This document shows, piece after piece, positions 55,005 to 60,130 of a stretch of 60,130 bases of DNA; positions within the stretch are counted from its first letter, which is position 1, and each line of letters starts with the position of its first letter. The notes below the pieces were generated by a model that was not told the origin of the DNA, ran no database searches, and worked only from the letters and a program-made list of their open reading frames with translations. The stretch lies in contig CADALE010000015.1 of assembly GCA_902788705.1 (NCBI GenBank), positions 1 through 60,130 of the forward strand, read 5' to 3'. The position numbers were made by a program, and so were the translations under genes. This DNA comes from an uncultured Coriobacteriaceae bacterium. GTDB taxonomy: Bacteria > Actinomycetota > Coriobacteriia > Coriobacteriales > Atopobiaceae.

Positions 55005-55703
55005 CTACTGGGCGATGTCGGCGCGCACGCGGTCGAGCGCGGCGAACATCTCCTCCAGCACGGCAAACGGGTCGTCGGCCGCGACGATGCCAGAGGTGCC
55101 ACCCGTGGCGTCGCCGCCGTAGTAGATGGCATCGTACACGTCCTGGCCGGTGGAGATGCCGGCGGCCTGCAGCACGAACGTCTCGGGCGACACGTTCTTG
55201 ACGGCTGCGGTGCTCTGGCGGATATAGTCCTCACCGGCAATCTGGCCGGTGCCGATAAGGCTGTTGAGCTCGCACGTCATGATGTCGGGATGCAGCTCGG
55301 CAATGGCCGCCGCCTCCTCCACCGAGTCGGCGCACACGCAGGTGAGGATGCCCAGCTCGCGGGCACGCACGATGCACTTGGCCAGCTCGCCCACGGTAAG
55401 CGGGTTCTCGGCATGGTTGAGGAAGGTGGCCTTGACGCCGGCAGCCGCCAGCGCCTCGGGCAGGATGTGGCCCATGCCGCGGCCGGGCTTAAGGCTTTCC
55501 ATGGCCTGGGCGCACGGGATGAGGTTGGGGCAGTTCTCGATGACCCACGGCAGGTCGATCAGCTGGGCGGTGAACAAGCACTCGAAGCCATAGCGACCGG
55601 CGAGCTCGTTGGTCTTGGCGGCAAGCTTGCGCAGCTCCTCACCATAGAGATACGACTTGGGGTTGACCACAAAGAACGGCCTGTGCAGGACTGCCTTCTC
55701 CAT
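55005..55703 (-). CDS. triosephosphate isomerase-like sugar-phosphate isomerase
   Basis: A 232-aa TIM-like protein. The catalytic pattern is present: N and K in FVVNPKSYL, His in TFLNHAEN, Glu in CELNSLIGTG, and the phosphate loop YYGGDATGGTSG. It differs from housekeeping TpiA (no YEPVWAIG; instead CELNSLIGTG). In this operon it may act on a C3 or C4 keto-sugar phosphate made by the aldolases. The operator-like palindrome at 55779 lies just upstream. Confidence 0.82.
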   Translation of the reverse strand: MEKAVLHRPFFVVNPKSYLYGEELRKLAAKTNELAGRYGFECLFTAQLIDLPWVIENCPNLIPCAQAMESLKPGRGMGHILPEALAAAGVKATFLNHAENPLTVGELAKCIVRARELGILTCVCADSVEEAAAIAELHPDIMTCELNSLIGTGQIAGEDYIRQSTAAVKNVSPETFVLQAAGISTGQDVYDAIYYGGDATGGTSGIVAADDPFAVLEEMFAALDRVRADIAQ

Positions 55704-55778
55704 CGCTGCTCCTCCTTGACGTGCGCCCTAGGGGCACGGCTCCACGGTTCTTCCATGAGTATAGCGATTTTGTGTCCT

Positions 55779-55802
55779 CTTGTACAATCTTTACTGAACA
55801 AG
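55779..55802. promoter_or_regulatory. operator-like palindrome, second copy
   Basis: A 24-base site, CTTGTACA at the left and ACAAG at the right, the same design as 50458-50481. It lies 76 bases before the TIM-like gene, between it and the regulator gene. The rest of the gap 55803-55926 contains short GGCAGGC/GCCTGCC inverted repeats. Confidence 0.65.
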
Positions 55803-55926
55803 TTTTTTGACTTGGCAGACGGCAGGCCACCTGCCGCAAGCGGCAGGCGTCATGCCTGCAAAAGCGCGGTGCTGGCAGCACCCCTTGTACTCAGCGACTT
55901 CGTGCCAAAAGCCGCACCGCCAACGC

Positions 55927-56763
55927 CTACGAGATGACCGAGCGCTGCTGGGTTGCCTCGCCCACGATGGCCTGGCCCGCCGTGAGCCAGGAGAGGCTCC
56001 AGTCAAAGGGGGTGCGGTCCTCGAAGCTGATGGTCTGCTCAAGCACGAGCAGCGGGGCGGATTCGTCGCAGTGCAAGTAGCCGGCGTGCTCGGTGCCTGC
56101 CGCACGGGCCGTGTAGCGCACCTTCACGTGGCCCACGCGCTTGCCCGAGCAGCGCTCGACGGCCGCGTTGCCGTCCTCCACCGTGAAGTCAGCCCTGTCG
56201 ATGTCGGGGCAGCGCTGCATGCTAATCCAGCTCTCAATGCACATGATGGGCTCGCCTCCCACGCTGCGCACGCGGCGAAGGAACAGCATGGGCGCGCCAG
56301 GCTCAAGCTCAAGCTCGTAGGCCACGTCGGCTGGGGCTGATAGCACCACTTGGTCGAGCACGGCGGTGGTGAAGCTCTTGCCCTGCTCGCGCAGCGACTC
56401 GGCAAACGAGATGGTGCCGCGACCGGCCGGATGCGAGATGCCGCCCTCGGCCACGAAGGTGCCGCGGCCGTGCGACTGCACGAGCAGACCCTCATCCACC
56501 AGCGACTTTATGGCGTGACGCACCGTGCCGCGCGACAGGCCGAACATCTCCATGAGGGCATGCTCGGAGGGAATCTTCTTGCCGGCGCCCCACGCGCGGG
56601 AGTAAATCTTTTCGCGCATGATGTCGGAGAGCTGCGAGTGCAGCGTGGACGAGGTGGTCTTGTCGAGACGCATCTCGCCAAGTGACGTAGCGTTTGGATC
56701 GGCTTCGGAATACGGCGTGGGCGTGATGACCCGAGTCATTCCTGGGGAATTTGCGGCTACCAT
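55927..56763 (-). CDS. GntR-family (HutC/UTRA) transcriptional regulator
   Basis: A 278-aa regulator. Residues 30-105 hold the winged helix of GntR proteins (SDIMREKIYSRAWGAGKKIP and LMEMFGLSRGTVRHAIKSLV). Residues 110-278 are a UTRA ligand domain with APMLFLRRVRSVGGEPIMCI and an effector pocket. It probably senses a sugar phosphate and represses the PTS/aldolase regulon through the two palindromes. The first 30 residues are an extra N-terminal tail; an internal ATG near residue 31 (MRLDKTTSSTLHSQL) is an alternative start. Confidence 0.88.
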   Translation of the reverse strand: MVAANSPGMTRVITPTPYSEADPNATSLGEMRLDKTTSSTLHSQLSDIMREKIYSRAWGAGKKIPSEHALMEMFGLSRGTVRHAIKSLVDEGLLVQSHGRGTFVAEGGISHPAGRGTISFAESLREQGKSFTTAVLDQVVLSAPADVAYELELEPGAPMLFLRRVRSVGGEPIMCIESWISMQRCPDIDRADFTVEDGNAAVERCSGKRVGHVKVRYTARAAGTEHAGYLHCDESAPLLVLEQTISFEDRTPFDWSLSWLTAGQAIVGEATQQRSVIS

Positions 56764-56987
56764 GGCTGACCCTATCGATGTGGTGTCTCTGCCTACGGTG
56801 CTGACCGTCGACTAATATATGGACAAGTTTTGGACAACTGTGCATAAGTAGTGTACAACTTTGGACACGGTTTGCCAAGCACAACACAATATGTGACGTG
56901 CGTATGTACAGGCGGCAAGCCGTCGTGGCGGCAGGCTTCGAACGAGCGTAGGCAATCCGAATCTTCTCTGATATACTTTCAGTTTGC

Positions 56988-57062
56988 GTCCCCATCGTCT
57001 ATCGGCTAGGACGGCACCCTTTCAAGGTGTAGAGGCGGGTTCGACTCCCGCTGGGGGCACCA
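56988..57062 (+). tRNA. tRNA-Glu (anticodon TTC)
   Basis: A 75-base cloverleaf with encoded CCA: acceptor GTCCCCA/TGGGGGC (one T-G pair), anticodon loop CTTTCAA, T-arm GCGGGTTCGACTCCCGC. The anticodon reads GAA/GAG. It is followed by a short hairpin terminator. Its 3' end is duplicated 170 bases downstream. Confidence 0.93.
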
Positions 57063-57276
57063 CGTTTATAAGACTCCCTGTCTCCAGGGAGTTTTTTCAT
57101 ATGAGGGCGGCATCCCAGGGAGTCGAACCCGGGAGGGCTGGACAGGCCAGCGGCCTGTCCATGGCCGAGGCCGAAGGCCGAGGCATGCGAGCGTTGCCGC
57201 AGGCAACGCGGCGACTCCCGCTGGGGGCACCACGTTTACAAGACTCCCTGTCTCCAAGGAGTTTTTTCATGTGAGG
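57042..57276 (+). repeat. duplicated tRNA-Glu 3' end with its terminator
   Basis: Bases 57042-57106 and 57212-57276 match at 62 of 65 positions. Each copy runs from inside the T-arm through CCA and the ACTCCCTG terminator. The 105 bases between contain an antisense T-arm-like fragment (GGAGTCGAACCC) and two short palindromes (57142-57162 and 57192-57208). The second copy has no 5' half, so it is not a tRNA gene. No gene lies in 57063-57333. Confidence 0.9.
57073..57097 (+). terminator. terminator of tRNA-Glu
   Basis: Stem ACTCCCTG/CAGGGAGT around TCTC, followed by TTTTT. A copy with one mismatch lies at 57243-57267. Confidence 0.85.
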
Positions 57277-57333
57277 AGGCGTTCCAAAGTGGCGGTAGTG
57301 CTGGGGGCAAAACCGCCACAAGGGCAACGCCCG

Positions 57334-58104
57334 CTACTCAACAAGGTGGCGGTACTTCTCAAACCGATAGCGACGCTTCCGCTGCAAGGCGTTCCCGTAG
57401 TCAATCGCACGCGTCGGGCAGTTTTGTATGCACGCCATGCAATGCATGCAGTGCCGCTTGGTCCACGTGGGCATGCCTCCCACCATGCGAATTGCTGACA
57501 CGGGACACGTACGCTCGCACTTCCCGCAGGAGATGCACGCGTCATTTGCGACGAACTTCTTTGTAGGGAAGGCGAGCCCATCCCACGCATACACGAAAGG
57601 CAGCACCAAACGGTACTCCAGATTCGAGACGTGGCGCTCCTCGTACTGCGCTTGGTGAGCAATGGCGTCCGCCACCCGGGCAATCCCTTCGGGCGCCGCC
57701 TTGAGCTTCGCCTCGATAGACTCGAGCTTCTCCTCGGGAGCCAGCCCCACAAGGTAGTTCCTGGGCATCGCTATCTCGGCACAGCCGACAAACTCCATCT
57801 GCTTTGACGTGAACAGCTCGCGAGCCTGCCTGCCCGCAATGCCTGCGTAGGATCCCATCGTCACCACTGCGTATGCCATGCGGCTTCCCTGCAGAGGGGT
57901 CTCCTTCAGGTGCCGATAGATGGGCAGCGGCATGCCGTCCACATAGACCGGCATGCATAGAACAAAGGGCTTCGCCGAGCTGAGCGGGCTTGTGTCGCCA
58001 TCATGCATGCGCCTCATGAGATCCACCGCCTCGTCGTCAAGCAGCTTCGCGAGAGACCTTGCGACAAAGCGGCTGTTGCCCGTCGCGCTGAAGAACATGA
58101 TCAT
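57334..58104 (-). CDS. EFR1-type flavodoxin/ferredoxin protein
   Basis: A 256-aa protein. The N-terminal flavodoxin-like domain starts MIMFFSATGNSRFVARSLAK; after residue 180 come two 4Fe-4S clusters: CISCGKCERTCP and CMHCMACIQNCP. EFR1 proteins are found in anaerobes and probably pass electrons at low potential, partner unknown. There is no cysteine loss in either cluster. The gene stands alone on the minus strand. The 371 bases to the next gene (58105-58475) hold a palindromic repeat and nothing else I can support. Confidence 0.9.
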   Translation of the reverse strand: MIMFFSATGNSRFVARSLAKLLDDEAVDLMRRMHDGDTSPLSSAKPFVLCMPVYVDGMPLPIYRHLKETPLQGSRMAYAVVTMGSYAGIAGRQARELFTSKQMEFVGCAEIAMPRNYLVGLAPEEKLESIEAKLKAAPEGIARVADAIAHQAQYEERHVSNLEYRLVLPFVYAWDGLAFPTKKFVANDACISCGKCERTCPVSAIRMVGGMPTWTKRHCMHCMACIQNCPTRAIDYGNALQRKRRYRFEKYRHLVE

Positions 58105-58285
58105 GTGCCAGGCTCCTATCTACCGCAGAAACCAGAACGGGGCCGCGCGAGCGCCTTGGATAGTACGGCCTCGTCCTCCATTGTATGCGGCCCGGCAGGA
58201 AGCCCTCTAGCAGCTCGAATCGTCACGTCCAGAGCACCAAAGCGCCGCCTGAGCGGAGCGTTGCCAAGGGCATGTGCGTTTTCTG

Positions 58286-58367
58286 GCGGTACACAACTTT
58301 GGGAGGCGGTAGAAAAACCGCAGGATTCCGAATCGGACGAGCAGGGGTTTGGACAGTTGTGTACCGC
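58286..58367. repeat. palindromic element, GCGGTACACAACT family, copy 2
   Basis: Outer arms GCGGTACACAACT (58286-58298) and AGTTGTGTACCGC (58355-58367), with an inner hairpin GCGGT/ACCGC (58306-58321) and AAAACCGCAGGATTC as in copy 1 at 44652. Confidence 0.92.
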
Positions 58368-58475
58368 AAAACCGAGGTATCGCGAGTATCGGCCCAAACA
58401 ACACCCGCCTCCATGCGCCTGCGCACAAACGAGTACGATGTCGAAGACGGATGAGTGCGACACAGGGGGCACGCG

Positions 58476-59153
58476 ATGGACCTCATCAGGGAATTCTGCG
58501 CGGAGAACATGACGCTGGTGCCGGCGGCAATCGCGGCAGGCGCGCAGCGCGTCGAGCTGTGCGACAACCTGGCCGTGGGCGGCACCACTCCCTCGTATGG
58601 CGTCATCAAGGCCGCGGTGGCCTTCGCTCGCGAGAACGACGCGCAGGTCATGGCCATGATGCGTCCGCGTGGCGGGGGCTTCGTCTATAGCGAGGCCGAG
58701 GCAAGCATCATGCTTGACGACATCCGATGCGCGCGTGGACTCGGGGTTTCCGGCGTGGTGCTTGGCTGCCTGAGGGCCGGCGATGACGGGCGTCCCTCGC
58801 TGGACGCCGAGCTTACCAAGCGGCTCGTCGACGCAGCCAAGGGGCCGGGCCCGAACGCTCCCCTTCTTGTCACCTTCCACATGGCCTTCGACGAGCTGGA
58901 CGACGCGTCGCAGCTCAAGGACATCGAACTGCTCGCCAGCCTTGGTGTGGAGCGCATCCTCACGCACGGAGGTCCGCTGGCTGAGCCCATCCTTGACCAC
59001 ATACCCCACCTGCGCGAGCTTGTCCACCGCGCGGGCGGGCGAATCATCATCCTACCGGGTGGCGGCATCACGTGGCAGAACGCCGAGCAGGTCGCAAGCC
59101 TGCTCGGCGTGCACGAGGTTCACGGAACCAAGGTCGTGCGCCTCGCGCCGTAA
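58476..59153 (+). CDS. cutC: CutC-family protein
   Basis: A 225-aa TIM-barrel protein of the CutC family: AGAQRVELCDNLAVGGTTPS near the N-terminus, VMAMMRPRGGGFVYSEAE, GVSGVVLGCL, LVTFHMAFDEL, VERILTHGG and IIILPGGGI. CutC was linked to copper tolerance; the exact reaction is not settled. The ATG 58476 is preceded by AGGGGGC. The 21-base longer start at 58455 lacks a good ribosome site. Confidence 0.92.
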   Translation: MDLIREFCAENMTLVPAAIAAGAQRVELCDNLAVGGTTPSYGVIKAAVAFARENDAQVMAMMRPRGGGFVYSEAEASIMLDDIRCARGLGVSGVVLGCLRAGDDGRPSLDAELTKRLVDAAKGPGPNAPLLVTFHMAFDELDDASQLKDIELLASLGVERILTHGGPLAEPILDHIPHLRELVHRAGGRIIILPGGGITWQNAEQVASLLGVHEVHGTKVVRLAP

Positions 59154-59170
59154 TGCCGGCACACAATGAA

Positions 59171-59216
59171 GCGGGGCCGATAGGGTACGTCTCAACACGT
59201 ACCCTATCGGCCCCGC
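59171..59216. repeat. 20-bp perfect hairpin, TAGGGTACGT family
   Basis: Arms 59171-59190 and 59197-59216 (ending TAGGGTACGT / ACGTACCCTA) around CTCAAC, just after cutC; it may act as a terminator. Confidence 0.9.
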
Positions 59217-59242
59217 AAGTCACATTTGGGCTTGTTCTGCCC

Positions 59243-59272
59243 GTTAGGGTACGTGCCAAGACGTACCCTAAC
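59243..59272. repeat. 12-bp perfect hairpin, TAGGGTACGT family
   Basis: Arms GTTAGGGTACGT (59243-59254) and ACGTACCCTAAC (59261-59272) around GCCAAG. Its inner ten bases match the hairpin at 59171-59216. Confidence 0.9.
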
Positions 59273-59300
59273 CTCGGACAAGCCGGTCACCAGGCCGTCG

Positions 59301-59810
59301 CTAGGCCACGCTGCCCCTGATGCTGTCGGCAGCGTCGGCCGCCTTGCCCATGGCCTCGTTCACGTCGGCCACGACGCGACCGGTTCCCTCGATGTGGTAG
59401 CGCAGGCCAAAGAACAGACCGATCACCATCAGCCACAGCGTGGCACCCCACATGAACAGGCCCAGCACCACAAGCAGCACGGGCAGAGCCAGCACGCGCT
59501 CGCCGCGGCGCTCCACCACAAACTGCGCGTCCATACTGCTGCGGACGAAGCTCCTGGCGTGGTCGCAGAAGGCGTTCCATGCGCCAGAGCCGGCGGGCTC
59601 ACCCGCGGAGGCGCTGCGCTGGGCCTCGCCCTGGGACGGCACCGAATAGGTTGCGGTAGGCTCGTCTGCCGCGGCCACCCTATGGCTGCGCTCGATCATC
59701 ACGACCGCCTCGAGCACGTCGAAGTCACACGCCTCCAGGGCCGCCTTGGCCTCCTCGTAGTCCACGCCGCACTTGTCCATGACCATCTCGACCATCTCGA
59801 GCTTCTCCAT
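59301..59810 (-). CDS. UBA-like/DUF4342 membrane protein
   Basis: A 169-aa protein. Residues 1-42 (EMVEMVMDKCGVDYEEAKAA then LEACDFDVLEAVVMIE) match a UBA/TS-N three-helix domain. A linker follows, then RRGERVLALPVLLVVLGLFM with one or two TM segments, the DUF4342 pattern. UBA domains bind ubiquitin or serve as simple protein contacts. Found in many Gram-positive bacteria as a stand-alone gene, so a link with the E1/E2 genes is unlikely. Confidence 0.8.
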   Translation of the reverse strand: MEKLEMVEMVMDKCGVDYEEAKAALEACDFDVLEAVVMIERSHRVAAADEPTATYSVPSQGEAQRSASAGEPAGSGAWNAFCDHARSFVRSSMDAQFVVERRGERVLALPVLLVVLGLFMWGATLWLMVIGLFFGLRYHIEGTGRVVADVNEAMGKAADAADSIRGSVA

Positions 59811-60130
59811 GACCGCTCATCCTCTCTTGTTCTGCCGGTCCGTCTGACAAGTAGGATGATGCGGTTCACACATGAAGTCCGGCTAAGGCGAAGATTAATC
59901 CCAGGTGAGCAGTTGGTGGATTCGCGCGGGTTTTGGGCAGCGGGCTGGGGTGACGTGCGCTGCGCCTCGTTCACCAACGCACCGTGGCATTCACCTGCAA
60001 AAGAGGGCCCCATTGCCGGGGCCCATGCTCATCTGGTAGGGGCGGCGGGGCTCGCCGCGCTGCCTGAGGGCAACGCTCCACGGCTCCGGGTGCTACGCAC
60101 CCTACGCCCGGCACATGCCAGAGGGCATGT
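59811..60130. other. noncoding end of the window with hairpins
   Basis: I see no gene here. There are inverted repeats at 60005-60024 (GGGCCCC/GGGGCCC), 60088-60102 (GGGTGC/GCACCC) and 60113-60130 (ACATGCC/GGCATGT). The first 60 bases are upstream of the UBA-like gene and probably hold its promoter. Confidence 0.5.

Noticed and set aside
59301..59810. The UBA-like protein as part of the ubiquitin-like system
   Set aside because: UBA/DUF4342 proteins are common stand-alone genes, and this one is 32 kb from the E1/E2 genes.

Overview
The window is GC-rich and densely coded, with genes often overlapping by ATGA or GTGA. Its content points to a strictly or facultatively anaerobic Actinobacterium, most likely of the Coriobacteriia (Olsenella/Atopobium-like). 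The evidence is a class III (oxygen-sensitive) ribonucleotide reductase with its radical-SAM activase, an EFR1-type flavodoxin/ferredoxin protein, several PTS and ABC sugar systems, and actinobacterial-style codon use. The taxonomic call is inference; there is no rRNA here.

Layout. (1) 1-1345: a tRNA 3'-end fragment, then a RelB-like/PIN toxin-antitoxin pair bracketed by two copies of a 47-bp repeat, which looks like the edge of an old integrated element. (2) 1401-16612 (block A): a small unknown gene and a STAS protein. Then comes a minus-strand operon (7213 to 2378) of a DUF2997-like protein, a nine-TM protein with a helix-hairpin-helix tail, an NrdG-like radical SAM protein, a Ycf46-like AAA+ ATPase, a DUF1257-like protein and an acylphosphatase. 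Divergent from it is a plus-strand operon (7412 to 16612) of a Nif11-like small protein, a coiled-coil protein, a zinc-ribbon/FHA protein, a second NrdG-like radical SAM protein, a ClpB-like AAA+ protein, a PP2C phosphatase, a large membrane Ser/Thr kinase and a small zinc ribbon. (3) 16761-22880: two lipoproteins and a complete sugar ABC transporter. (4) 23158-37445 (block B): a ThiF/E1-like enzyme, an E2-like/JAMM protease fusion, a second E2-like protein carrying 61-aa tandem repeats, two small membrane proteins, a 997-aa double-AAA+ (CbbX-like) protein, three coiled-coil proteins, a third NrdG-like radical SAM protein and an unrecognised protein coupled to it.

Blocks A and B look like one system split by the transporter. 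Both contain AAA+ machines, NrdG-like radical SAM paralogues, and coiled-coil proteins that may share a C-terminal domain. Together they would join Ser/Thr phospho-signalling (kinase, phosphatase, FHA), ubiquitin-like conjugation (E1, E2, JAMM), protein remodelling (three AAA+ proteins) and radical chemistry. I know no described system with this whole set; this is the main candidate for novelty in the window.

(5) 37584-40773: the class III ribonucleotide reductase, with its glycyl-radical C-terminus encoded as a separate 65-aa gene, and NrdR-type boxes in front of both transcription units. (6) 40984-49363: housekeeping genes (ispE, veg, an M24 peptidase, rdgB, rph, tRNA-Val, a MurE-type ligase, two TPR-like proteins). 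(7) 49526-56763: a galactitol-type PTS regulon with two aldolases, a TIM-like isomerase, a YjbQ protein and a GntR regulator, with matching operator-like palindromes at two promoters. (8) 56988-60130: tRNA-Glu with a duplicated 3' end, an EFR1 protein, cutC and a UBA/DUF4342 protein. Many intergenic gaps hold long, perfect palindromes, several belonging to repeat families with two or more copies.
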